A DNA stretch of 64,000 nucleotides. It comes from Eutreptiella sp. 'Long Island Sound 2002'. Taxonomy: Eukaryota > Euglenozoa > Euglenophyceae > Eutreptiales > Eutreptiaceae. The position numbers were made by a program, and so were the translations under genes. The stretch spans positions 128,526,556 through 128,590,555 of the forward strand of contig OZ038382.1 of NCBI GenBank assembly GCA_964036045.1, read 5' to 3'. Under the pieces are notes generated by a model. The model was given only the letters and a program-made list of their open reading frames with translations, ran no database searches and had not been told where the DNA came from. Positions 21,495 to 31,555 of this stretch are shown piece by piece. The number at the start of each line of letters is the position of its first letter. Position 1 is the stretch's first letter.

Positions 21495-23540
21495 ATGACA
21501 CCACCCACAACACCCGCACCGGCTTGCACACAGGACACCAGGGAAAGCGCACGCACACACCCGATGCCTGAACCGGCGCCCTCTTCCTCATTACCCACAG
21601 GACCCAGCATCCAACGCCCGCCCCCGCCGTCCGGGACCCCCCGCCGTCCCCCGAGTCCATCTTTTCCGCCTGCGACTCCGCGACCTCCACCACCACTCCT
21701 AGCTTATCCACCTCCACCACCACATCCTCGTCCAGCACACTACCCCCCAAGCCACGGGCCAAATCACCCAAACGGGCCCCCGAACCCGTCCCCACCGCCG
21801 GCGCCCCCGCCACCGCCCAGGCCCCCGTAGCCTCACATCCCGCTACCAGCCAAGCAGGGCGGCGACACACCCCAGAGAATCCCGCGCCCGCAGCCTGGCC
21901 GAAACCCAAGACCACCGCCAAGCAGCCACCCAAACCCGTCGCCGTACTGCAGCCCCAGCCCGCTGCCAAACCCATACCCAAGCCCCATCCCAGCGCGGCG
22001 AGGACAGCGCAAACTCAGCCCCCGTACGACGTCCTCTACGACCTCCAGCCCCAGCCATCCCAGACCCGGCGGCAGCAGCGCCCAGCACGGCGCCCGCCAA
22101 CGGTCACTGACGCCGCCACCACAACCTTCATGTCGGAAGGCTCCGCGGTCCGGGTGCGACGCACCTCGTCCCACAACCACCCAAAACCCGCACCCCGGGC
22201 CCACAGACCGCCCCCGACCGGACTGAAGCAACGCCAGGGCCAACCAGCAGCGTCCCCGCCCCCCTACCAGCCCCCGATGTCTGCCCACATCGGGCAGATG
22301 CCCCGCTACCCAATCCCACACCGAAGCGGAGACGGTGTCCGGGTAACCACGGGTTTGCGTACGCTAATGCTCCTACTCCCCACGCACCCCCACGGCACAG
22401 GACTACGAGGACTCCCCCTGGCCCAGGACCGCCACCCGTCCGCATGACCCCACCACACACACTCACGCCCACGCCCACACCTACGCCCAAGGCCACGGCC
22501 CCGCCCATGGACTCTGGTGGCAGCGCTGGGCCCACACGCAGCTCTGGGGGCTGCGAAAGTGGGCCGGGCAGAGCCCTCCCTCGAGGGCCTGGTCCGCTGG
22601 CACCGCAGGGAGTCGGCGGAGAACTGCCGATTCCGGACGCCGGGGGGCTAGATGTCGCAGGCCGCATGGGAAGCCATGCTGGCCGACGCGCTCCATCCCA
22701 AGGAAGTTCACCCTTGCTAGCTCCCCGCACCCCAGGACATCCCGTATGTCCTCAGACGCCTGCGGGAGACCCTCCAGGAGACGCGGAGAGAAGGAAGGCG
22801 CCTGTGGGACATCATCTGAAGCCCATCCCCACACACAGACATCCCCTCGCCACCCCAATGGCGTCGACGCACGGACACCGGCAGCGCCGGCACCGCCACG
22901 ACTCGCAGCACCCCGGCAACCCCGCGCGGCACACAACATGATGCGCCTGACCCCCCGGCCGGCGGCGCCCCCACCTAACCCCACGGGGGGTTGCTCCCTG
23001 GGCCGCATCCCGGCTACACGCCGGCGACGCTCCCTGCCGCCACAGCCCAGCAGCCCGGGCTCCGGGCCGCGAACCCATCCGCCTCGCTTCCCGCGGGGCA
23101 CCGCGAACCACCGCGACGCGCACCCGCCCTGGCCGAGCCCGACCACGCCCGAGGCAGCCGACCGGCCAACGACAGCGACCCCGTCCGCCGGCCGAGCCCC
23201 CCGGGAGCCGACTCAACCCAACGACCCGCCCAGCGCTACCCCCTGCAGTGACCCATCGCTACCCGCTACCCAGCCAGCCACCGCCGCCAAACACCACGCT
23301 GAATGCTGCCCAAAAGAAACCACACCAACCTGGAGCGGATGGACACCGACGCGCGCGCCAATGAGCACCCACTGCGCCCAACGGCGCCAAACCCAAGCCC
23401 GCAGCCATCAAAACCACCTAACCCAACAAAGCCGCCTAGCCCCAGCCGAAGCTAAATCACGATCCGAGGAACACAAACCACGCCCCCCAACCTCTAGGCC
23501 TCTGATCCTGACCCAGCCCGCTGAGGCAGCACAGTAGCCA
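21495..23540 (+). other. Unit A Pro/Ser/Thr-rich 3' portion
   Basis: Open frames here are low-complexity (TSTTTSSSSTLPPKPRA, then HTHAHAHTYAQ and PRPAAPPPNPTGG). They are present in all three plus frames because stops are scarce. The S/T/P frame through about 21640-22447 (QPPYDVLYDLQPQPSQ) is the most protein-like. Unit B matches only to about 21.64 kb. No recognisable domain; it may be a disordered tail or a long 3' UTR. Confidence 0.35.
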
Positions 23541-23796
23541 CAGCCCGCACTTGCAGCCCAAACGACCGCCTAACCAGCCAGCACCAGCAAACTAGCCAAG
23601 ACACCAAGAGACACCTAACCGAACCCAGCCTAACCCGCACCCATGGACATCAGGATGCGCGAGCCGCACCTCTGCAGCGGGGCGCGACCGCAGACAAAGC
23701 ACCCACGTTGCACACCACGACAAAGAACGCAGCACTGCGCTGCAGCAGATGCCCATGCCTGTGCCTGCAGTGTGCACGCACCCCCTTTTCCATTTT

Positions 23797-23935
23797 AGTT
23801 TTTCTCTTTTTTTTAAAAAAAACATCAAAGGGGGATAGGCAAGCGCGAGAAAGCATTAAAAAAAATAGAGCACACACACAGGGATGAGGGCACCAAAAAA
23901 AAAAACAAACACACGCAAAAAAAAAGAAGGAGGGG
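23797..23935 (+). other. Unit A T/A-rich tract
   Basis: A T-run then A-run (TTTTTTTTAAAAAAAA at about 23808-23823) is followed by several A runs (ATTAAAAAAAATAG, then 11 A, then 9 A) and a G run. The tract interrupts the C-rich block and could mark the original 3' A-rich end of a non-LTR element. The same tract, with small length changes, lies at 59866-60010 in unit C. Confidence 0.5.
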
Positions 23936-24605
23936 GGGGTCCCCTACGAAGCCACCAACAACAGACACATACCGCACACAGCGCGCGCACTGGTGAACAA
24001 GCGCCAAGTGCCCACTGCCACCGCGCACGGAACACAAAAGGGCGCGCATACCGGCGAACAGGCGCCAAGTGGCCCGGGACACCACACTTGGGCACGCGCC
24101 GAGGGCGGCAGAGGGACAGGGCGCAACGAACCACACCCTCAGGGTCAGACGCACTGGGGCGACCCAGCCGACCTGCCGGGCCAGTGGCAGGAGCGGTACT
24201 GCAAGGCCACTGGTACGAGCCCAGCCAGGCTGCATCGGGGACCATGGCAAATGTCCCTGGAACCATGGCAACAACCGATACCACGCGTGCCGGCACACAG
24301 CCCAGGAAGGGGTTGCCTGCCAAGCAGCGGGGCGCCGCAACTCGAGCCACAGGGGTGAGGCGATCGTACCGTAGACTGGCCGGAGCAATACCCCCGGTGG
24401 TGAGAGATACTCCACACAGCTGGGCAGCCCCTGGAGCTGCCGCCCGCAGGAGGGGGCATGTGACCCTACCCACGGGCACATGTGGGAACGACCTCCCATC
24501 GGGCACACCTGGACCGGGTGGCCGCGACACTGCCTTCCCAAGCACCTGCGGGAGCGGCTTACGAGGCGCCTGACCTAGGGCACTGACAGGGACAGGAAAA
24601 CCCCT
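23936..24605 (+). other. GC-rich stretch after the A-rich tract, no gene recognised
   Basis: About 0.66 kb, GC-rich but with a balanced base composition unlike unit A proper, open in several frames on both strands, and without any motif. The words AAGCGCCAAGTG and AGGCGCCAAGTG repeat near 24000 and 24060. It ends at a CCTACCTACCTACCTACC run (24660-24677) shared with the DIRS RT region (7337-7350). Confidence 0.4.
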
Positions 24606-25346
24606 TTGGTAAGACCTTCTGCCTGCATTGTCAGAAGAGTGATCCCGAGCTTCGAAGATACCTACCTACCTACCTACCGATATTGGTGGCAAATTTCGAA
24701 CAATAAGCGTCTTTTCTTCGAAGTGCTAGATCAAGGGCAAGTGTTTCTGCGTATTCCTATCACTTCGAATTCCGGGGCCATTGCTCCAAACTCTAGGTCC
24801 GTATCAACAACAATGGCGCCACCGGCACCCTTGCCTACCAAATATGATGTTTTGGTTAGGGCCGCTTTGGTATGGACGGACTTGAGACTTACAAGCTTTA
24901 AATCGGAATTTGAGACTGGTGATCTTGACGTTACGTTCCAAGGAAACGTGTTTACCGTGCATCCCATCGCACCCTTGGCTACTTGAAAATTTGTTGCTCA
25001 AGTGCCTGATGGCCTAGATCCTGATGGTGAGAAATGGGTCATCATTTCTCGTTCAGCGTGCAATGCTACTCGTATCGCTCATGTTGTTGGCTGGGAAGCA
25101 ACGTCTATCATGATACACAAAACCGAGGCTCGCTTCCAAGCAATTGAAAAAACTCAAGAGTCACGCAAGCATGAAATTGGTGCAGTTAAGAATTGGTTAG
25201 GTAAAGTTGAGGAGGAAATTGATGAGAAACAAAAATCCGTTGAAGTCAAGCTGGACCAAGTACTCAACGGTTTTGTTGCTCCCTCATACATACTCCCTCA
25301 TACATACTCCCTCGAGCATGCTCAAAAAGCCATGGTCCTCATCTGA
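24606..25346 (+). pseudogene. Unit E ORF-a: unknown protein with coiled coil, in-frame TGA
   Basis: A single frame runs from 24606 through an in-frame TGA at 24984-24986 to 25346. The likely start is the Met of MAPPAPLPTKYDVLVRA (24813), because what precedes it is low-complexity. Before the TGA: VWTDLRLTSFKSEFETGDLD and FTVHPIAPLAT. After it: KFVAQVPDGLDPDGEKWVI, then a charged helical stretch (KTEARFQAIEKTQESRK, GKVEEEIDEKQKSVEVKL) with heptad spacing, a likely coiled coil. The second copy (60676-61398) has the same TGA, so the stop predates the duplication. ORF1/gag proteins of retroelements often carry such coiled coils, but no diagnostic motif is present. A short ATACATACTCCCTC duplication near 25282-25312 is absent from the second copy. 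Confidence 0.45.
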
Positions 25347-26947
25347 GCAGGATTGACCGCCAAATGCCCCTTCTATGTCTTCTCGTACTCGGGCACACAT
25401 GGAAGTAGATGCTGACGCCAATTCCCTGGACGAAGTAAACCATGCCGTTGGAGACATTGCATGGGCTTCTTGGGGCTTCAGAGCAAAATACTGCATGCAC
25501 CATGTAAAGATTTCCTGATATGGGGAAGAGGACAATGTCCTGGGTTATATGGTGGAATTGTACAAAAAGAAAACGGCCGTTGGAACGCCTTTCTTCGTGG
25601 TTGGTGGTCACATCGAAGAAGGACTTGAATCCAAAGTTCCGAATTTTGAACATTTGAACCAAGCCAAGTAGCAAATTCGCAACAATAGCCGTTTTAAGAA
25701 TTAAATCAAGCGCTATGCTCGATTTTGGTGTACCAAGGTCAGGGAAAAGGGGAAGCCGTCCACCATGGCGATATTCAAGGCGTTTGATTAAAAGACGTTT
25801 TGGTGCGCGGCAATCTATCCCGAAGGCCCAACTGGCAAGGCGCCCGAATGCCTCTTCTGTTATTTCTCGTGTTAAATCACGTGCTGGGCAAACTAACGCA
25901 CTCTCTTATCTGCGAAAGCCAGGCCCGAAGGTATGCGCCTTTGAACCACGCTCTCATCTTGCTATCTGAAGGCTACGGCGATATGCGCCGGTGCACCCAC
26001 ACCCATGTGCTTCTTCAGCACGCACTTGATCAAAAGTAGAACACACACACGTTAAGGGTCTACGTTGGCGGCAAGCACCGCAATCGGTCTTTTGTGCTAT
26101 ACCTTCGGAACATCTGTTACAACAGATGCTTCCCAACTTCGAGTCTACGATGGGTTGTATCATACTTTCCGTGCAAGAACAGTTATTGGAATTAAGTGAT
26201 ACCCTTTCGCCTTTGGCCTTATGCACATTTCGATCGGAACCCTCATGGTACTCGGAAGTAGAGGTTGTAAGGATCAATAAGTCTTGGTGCGTCGAAGAAA
26301 TTTCAATCCAAGGTTATGGGGGACTATATGAATCTCAATTTCCATCACCCATACTTGCGTAGATTATGGGTGAAGTTTCACCAAACTGTCTGCTCCTTGC
26401 ACTAGTCAATGATCAGGGATGTTGAATGTTACCAGTTTTGTGACCAACCCTTGTTATGCACACAAACGCTGTCTGACGCACTGCATGAGTACCCGGAGTG
26501 GTGGGAACCTTGTGACTCCTGGTGGCACACATGGGCCACCCTGTTCCAACCGGATGTGGTACTGGTATACATGCGGGTAGTATGGGTGCATCATTTTCAC
26601 AATACACCCGACCTGCAGCATCCAGTGAGCAAAGCTTTGGTGCGCTGCCATCCATTGAAATGGTGGCCGAGACCGGGCGGCTATGTCTACTTGGCGCCAC
26701 CCGACAGTGGTGTTGACACCCTAGAATACTTCTTGAGCTCCCTCCAGAAATTGGATTTGTTGTTACTCGGGGTACCCGGCATATGCAGACAGGTTAGTTG
26801 CCAACGGAGTGGCATGGTGCGCGTATGAAGAAATGAAAGCCCAATCAATGCCGTATGCACATGCAATCCACACACGGTACTATTGCAAGAAGTAGACCTC
26901 AGCATTGGTGTCATGGTATGTAATCACAGCTAACACACTGCGCACGC
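25347..26947 (+). other. Unit E middle: decayed, unrecognised coding-like DNA
   Basis: Open frames at 25715-25969 (basic: RRLIKRRFGARQSIPKAQ, KSRAGQTNALSYLRKPG), 26126-26362 and 26409-26828 (Trp-rich: PEWWEPCDSWWHTWATLF, HPLKWWPRPGGYVYLAP) are kept in both copies, which are close duplicates, so conservation says little. I recognise no family. They could be parts of one broken element. Confidence 0.35.
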
Positions 26948-27707
26948 ATGCACAGGAACACAGATACCCCTGTCGCTGTCTCACCCCCGACATTTGACCT
27001 CCATCTCTACATTAGGAGCCTGAGTACCAGATCAAAACATCGACGTGGTCGGCGGTTCATGCCACCGACGGGCATGTACCTGACAGTGGATAAGTCGTTG
27101 CTTCGAATGATGTCAGATGATTCACTCTCGAGGTGGGCACACAAACGCGAGAAGCTGTATCGAAGAGACACGAATTTTCTGTCACACATATTGATGGGCG
27201 CCAAGTTTGCTGAGTATCTCGACGACATGTGTGCCCTTGTACAGTGTAGTAACCTCACTTGGATCCAAGCCATACATGGGGTTTCCTGTGCCCTACATAC
27301 ACCGTACCACTAACCGATGCCCACTTAATACATTGTTTTATCCCTCTTGGATTGATGGGTCTATGTATGACGGTTTGAGGAGATGTCTTACTGAGGGGCT
27401 CGCGGAGCACCTCAACGGCTCTATCCCTGCCGTGTTTCACATTGACCGTGGTGAGCAAGAATTCTTGGCAGGCATGCCATGGTACAAGGCCATGGCCCTC
27501 AAAGGCATGAGCAATTTTTGGATACTCCCCCTAGAGATGACCACTGCAAAACGACTTCCAGCGAGTGAAAGGAAGTGGATAAATGTTTTTGGCACCAAGG
27601 TGTACAACCAGAGAGACACACAGCAACACTGGCACGTGCGATTGAAAATTTTCCAACGCAGTGGTGTGTCCACGGAAGTTTTTCAGAATGAATGGGTGAA
27701 AGCCTGA
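26948..27707 (+). pseudogene. Unit E ORF-b: unknown protein in two frames
   Basis: A frame from 26948 (PTFDLHLYIRSLSTRSK, FMPPTGMYLTVDKSLLRMM, GAKFAEYLDDMCALVQ) ends at 27311-27313. It seems to continue in another frame with YPSWIDGSMYDGLRRCL, IPAVFHIDRGEQEFLAGMP, WYKAMALKGMSNFWILPLE and FGTKVYNQRDTQQHWHVRL, stop at 27705-27707. The YLDD word resembles an RT motif C, but no other RT motif is near. The mixture of acidic and aromatic residues looks like a real globular protein. It precedes the recombinase-like ORF directly. Confidence 0.4.
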
Positions 27708-27716
27708 GTGTGGAGA

Positions 27717-28325
27717 ATACTTCAGAACTACAGAAGGAGTGATGTGTCTGTCCTGACCCTCCTTGAGATCCTCTCTACATTCCGTTCCGTGGTACCCGCT
27801 GGAGACTGGCTGGAATTGTAGAGAATTGTTCGGATGAAGATCAGACAATCAATGCGGGTATGGTTACCCAAGTCTATCACATTGCTGTTTGTTCCACCTG
27901 CGAATCTCATGTCTTCTGTCCAATCAGTCATTACCCAATCTCCTGTGGCCCCCCCTCTCCGACTTGATTTATGTTCTGTTGCTGCCTTACACCTTGTGAG
28001 TGGGAAACGAGTGGGCGATATGCTGTCCATCACTAGATTGAACCTACCCTGGGACAGTGTGGTCAAGCCATCTGACTCTGGGTGTGATTGCTCATCAGAG
28101 ATGGGGATACCGACCATTCTAGGTTTTGCTTCTACCAAGAAATCGGATGAATGGCACAAACTGTTTGGCCCTGATTTTGTTGTGTTGACGCAGCACATTG
28201 AAACTAGGACGCTTGCTCCATGGCCCTCTTTGAAAACTAAAATCCAGCGGGCCTCGGGTTCAATTGTACGCTCCGATTTCATGCCATCTAACATTGAGAG
28301 GGAATGCAAAGAAACACTCATGTAG
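27717..28325 (+). pseudogene. Unit E ORF-c: possible tyrosine-recombinase-like protein, C-terminus missing
   Basis: The reading runs RRSDVSVLTLLEILSTFRS (a helical core-binding-like start), a TAG at about 27820, then from the Met at 27834 LCSVAALHLVSGKRVGDMLS followed by ITRLNLPWDS and ILGFASTKKSDEWH. A hydrophobic helix, then SGxRxGDxL and a beta-rich 'tK' segment, is how the first catalytic Arg region of crypton- and DIRS-type recombinases looks (Arg59 from the Met at 27834). The HxxR...Y half that should follow is not found before the stop at 28325. A weak candidate for its end, LLSHFHHPLKTYGRLIG, occurs further on (28700-28766). Assignment is tentative. Confidence 0.3.
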
Positions 28326-28945
28326 GCCTGCCAGGACGCCTAGGATAAAGCCCCGTTTAACACAGCATAATCGCTGGGTCCAGCGCTAATCATTGCATTC
28401 AGCCGACGCTAATGACAAAAATTCGTTTTCCTGACGGTTGACAAAAACTCAGGCCGGGAATGGGTCATGTCTTGTAGACGGTTCTTTGCCTCTGTGAAGC
28501 TGCTATATGAGGACGCCTCCCAAGTTGAAATGATTGACACATACTCCAGTGTGCAAGGCGTGCAAAAGCAACCCCTGCAGCTTCTCCTACAGTATGCGAC
28601 GGAGGCGGGATTGACCTCACATTTTCAGACCGGTCCCTCATTTAATGTACCTTGCTTTTTCGTTTTTATCAAAAACAAACGTAAAGAGTCGTTGTCCGAA
28701 CTAAAATGGGCAATCTTATTGTCACATTTCCATCACCCTCTGAAAACGTATGGCCGCCTCATCGGATGAGCACTCACAGTTTTCATAAACGCTGCTGTTG
28801 AAGTATTTGACACCTGGGCCATATCGAATACCAGGGAGATAAGGAAATACGCCCACCGCATCCAGTGCGTCTGAACGTCCCTCTTGCCCCATGGCTTTCC
28901 CAATGGGAAGCGTGCAAAGGTCTTTGAGATTGATGTCTGTAAAAT
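28326..28945 (+). other. Spacer with one unrecognised ORF
   Basis: An open frame of 100 codons (28467-28769; YEDASQVEMIDTYSSVQG, SELKWAILLSHFHHPLK) lies here; I do not recognise it. The rest is featureless up to the abrupt start of unit B at about 28946. The part of the window homologous to this lies beyond 64000, so it cannot be checked against a second copy. Confidence 0.4.
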
Positions 28946-30656
28946 GTGTGGCTCTCCCCCTGGTTTCACACAGTAGCCCCAGGCCATCCAGCGCACGTGG
29001 CCGGGAGTCAAACACCCACGGCAGAATGGACGTTCACCAGCAACCGGGCGGCAGACCGGGAGTGCGTAGCCAAAGAATATGACGGGTGCGACCCGCACCG
29101 CTCAGGCCCTCATGAGGCAGCCATGCGCCCCCTGCAGCACAAATGCCCAACACTCCGCGGCGACAAAGAAGAGAAGGAGCGACGGCAGACCATCACATGC
29201 CAGAGGTTTCACCCCAACACGGGATACCTCTTCGAACCGATGTATGCGCACATCACACAGGACCGCCCCGACACAGGCCTCCTCCGCCTCATCCCACGGG
29301 CCCAAACTATCATCACCCGGGGGATAGGCGTATACGCGACACCGCTGCTTCAGCCTACACAAACCACCAGGAGGACCGCCCAGGTGAACCCCGTATACAT
29401 CTATCACCCCACAGCCATTGCCCGCCTGCCCGTACCCAGCGACACCAACATCATCTTCTTCATTGACGCATCGGGCACCCAGCACCACACCCCCACGGTC
29501 GGCTGTGCCTCGGTACTCGTCATCCGGCGTGTGGATGGACTCCACGTGGAGCACCACACCGGGGCCACCAACTTCGGGGTGTCCTGCCACGGAGAACTGC
29601 GCACCCTGGCAGACACCATCAATACCACACCATCACCCACAACAACCCAGCCCCACAACATCTGGGCAGTCTTAGGCGCCACGGTCGACATTCACCTGAC
29701 AAACTCCCTCGCAGAACTACCCCTCCACAAGGCGCTCGAATCTGGCCTCACCACACAGGCGCTCGGGCTATGGAAGGCCTTCAGAGGCATGCATCGTCAG
29801 GACGCCCTGCACATTGTCAAACAGGAGTCCCACGGCCACACTTACGGCAATGCATGCGCGGACACGCATGCCAGACACCGGAACTGAAACCACCCCCCCG
29901 GAGCTCAAACACGTACCACTGGACACCACACACCACAGCCACCTACAGCATCTGCCCCCTATACCCTCAGACACAGAGCCCCCGCACTGGGTACCCGAGG
30001 ACACGCCATACAGGGACAGAGGCAAACAGTATCACTACCTCACACCAATTCAACAACTCGCCACCACAGTAGGCCTCCGGCGAACACTGCGCTCCTACAA
30101 CGCCTCGGGGACTCCCCCCATACGCCCCTGTACTACGCGGCCCTGCACCCGAGTAGCCTCCCAGCACACCTGTAAAACCCCCAGCTCCAGCTTGCCATCG
30201 AGCAGCTAGCACTCCTCACTCGACACTACTGAAGGTACACACGCCGCTCCATCTGCATCCCCGCAGGGTACACCAAGTGCATCTGCGACAACACAGAGGA
30301 CGAGACCTGGGACCACTGCAAGACCTGCCCCCTGTACCAGGGGCTCGACACCCTCACCGACTGGAACCCAGCCCACACCATCACACAGCCCGACAGCCCG
30401 AAAACTCACCACCATCCTCCGGAATGCGGAGGTGCTGAAGGCGGTTGGCAGGGGGCTCGTCTCAACCGCCATCTACACCCTGCTGGGCACCCACACGGGC
30501 TACCCCCAGGCCACGCCAGCACACATGAAACAGACGCCCGTCACCAAAGTGGACACGCAACTCACGTACCGCACCCACATGTACCTACAACACGCAGCCA
30601 CCTTACCCCCAACAGACCAGACCCAGCTCCTCAAACTCCTGTTCTACCAACAGTAA
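28946..30656 (+). pseudogene. Unit B RNase H and Cys/His finger
   Basis: The RNase H frame runs unbroken to 29887: NIIFFIDASGT (Asp), FGVSCHGELRTLAD (Glu), then IWAVLGATVDIHL, where the Asp of unit A (VVVDAT) is Gly, and HGHTYGNACADTHARH. It reads TGG (Trp, 29771-29773) at the codon that is TGA in units A and C. A shift follows; the finger is then well preserved as YTKCICDNTEDETWDHCKTC (about 30266-30325), showing the Cys-Cys-His-Cys ligands that are scrambled in units A and C. The protein ends YRTHMYLQHAA..LLKLLFYQQ, stop at 30654-30656. Confidence 0.75.
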
Positions 30657-30689
30657 TGCTCCCTCCAACGACCTACCACCCAGCCCGCG

Positions 30690-31286
30690 CATCATCCACT
30701 GCAGACAACACCGCCGCGACTCGCACGAGCACCACAGGCACCATGCGCACGCCCGCCAGCATGCGCACACTGCAAGCCCCCATGCGCCCGCGCCACCATC
30801 CGTCCACAGGTGCCGCCAACCGCCGGCCACCGCATGCCCCCTCTGCGTACACCAACGGCTGCCACAGACCGTCCTGCTCTGCAACCGTAGGCACTGGGTC
30901 TGCCTAGGGGCCGCACAGCGCCTAGCCCGCTGCCCCCACTGCAAGGAACTCAACCCCCATCACCGCACGCAATCCGCGACCCCGGCTGCACCCCCCCCGG
31001 CCAGCACCCCAGCTTCTTTGGGCCCCTCACCGACACCTTCCGGGACTACCTGGGAGGACATTACGCGGCAGACCCGGCAGACCACACATGGGCCATTGCC
31101 ATGGCCACGGGCGACACATCCCTGCCCCCCCAAAGCCAGCCTCTACGCCACATTGGGGGCAGCCCAAACGTAGCAGCCCGCCACATCCTCCTCACCCTGT
31201 ACTTCCACCACCGCGGGATCGACCTTCCGGGCCAACGCCTCCCAACCCCCCACATGGCGAATCCGGCACCGAAGGCGTGGGCGGAG
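30690..31286 (+). pseudogene. Unit B ORF3, 5' part
   Basis: The diverged counterpart of unit A ORF3: HEHHRHHAHARQHAHTASP, CPLCVHQRLPQ, CLGAAQRLARCPHCKELNPHH, then (in shifted frames) DYLGGHYAADPADHTWAIAM and NVAARHILLTLYFHHRG. The block is cut at 31286 by the LTR element and resumes at 34438. The conserved Cys/His positions with variable surroundings are the main evidence that ORF3 is a real zinc-binding protein. Confidence 0.6.
31282..31286. repeat. Target-site duplication CGGAG, left copy
   Basis: CGGAG precedes the LTR element and is repeated at 34438-34442 directly after it. Unit A has a single GGCGGAGACGG at the corresponding point (about 18855-18865). Confidence 0.9.
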
Positions 31287-31555
31287 TGTATACCCCATGG
31301 GGTACTGGACTGATCTCTTTTACGGCGAGCAATTTGCAAAGCACAACACCAACTCCGTTGATCACTCTTTGAAATTGTCGAAATCCTTCATGATCAGTCC
31401 ATACAGAGAACCCTGAATTACAAACAGAAATTTCAATATAAAACAGAACTTTTCTCAGCGTAAAATCCTTTATTTCTTCACGCGCGCGACGCATCCTAAG
31501 CTACAGGATCGCGATCTGACTGCGGGCAGCCCCCTGCTGGGCATAACCCGTCACA
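31287..31555 (-). repeat. 3' LTR (minus orientation)
   Basis: Read on the minus strand it starts TGTGACGGGTTATGCC and ends GGGGTATACA. It contains AATAAAGG (plus 31467-31474), a plausible polyadenylation signal, and GCGCGCG. A purine tract lies just outside it, as expected for a 3' LTR. Confidence 0.85.

Larger units (their letters stand above)
11130..24600 (+). mobile_element. Unit A: very large C-rich LINE-like element
   Basis: About 13.5 kb of strikingly C-rich, G- and T-poor plus strand lies between DNA of ordinary composition. It contains, in order, an ORF1, an AP-endonuclease-like domain, a reverse transcriptase with FADDN, RNase H and a C-terminal Cys/His finger (a non-LTR retrotransposon set), then more same-strand ORFs (18.2-23.5 kb) and an A-rich tract (23.80-23.94 kb). 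Unit C (47.3-60.7 kb) is its duplicate and unit B a diverged partial relative. The left edge is set by the AAAACAACC microsatellite at about 11110-11140. The right edge is less sure: composition changes at about 24.60 kb, but the A-rich tract at 23.8-23.94 could be the true 3' end. No target duplication was found. Confidence 0.7.
8557..27948. repeat. Segmental duplication, left copy
   Basis: From CATCAAGCAGCACTGGTGG (8558) onward this block matches 39944-64000 collinearly: DIRS 3' half, spacer, zinc-knuckle ORF, unit A and unit E. The offset is 31392 before the tandem LTR element and about 36050-36170 after it. The match runs to the window end, so the right limit is unknown. Confidence 0.9.

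Noticed and set aside
21448-21981. A 177-codon minus-strand frame antisense to unit A, also present in unit C
   Set aside because: C-rich plus strands leave minus frames rich in Gly/Val codons and poor in stops. The frame has no domain and does not stay open in the diverged unit B.
11130-24600. Many long overlapping plus-strand frames (Pro/His/Arg/Thr-rich) as separate genes
   Set aside because: They are shadows of the C-rich composition. Only frames with recognisable motifs, or frames kept in unit B, were reported.
27207-27240. FAEYLDDMCALV as a reverse transcriptase motif C in unit E
   Set aside because: No motif A, motif B or FGL block is found nearby in any frame, and the following sequence does not look like an RT thumb.
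27218-28769. LLSHFHHPLKTYGRLIG (28700-28766) as the catalytic end of the unit E recombinase
   Set aside because: It lies beyond a stop, about 375 bases after the recognisable part, and no HxxR motif precedes it. Only mentioned as a weak candidate.
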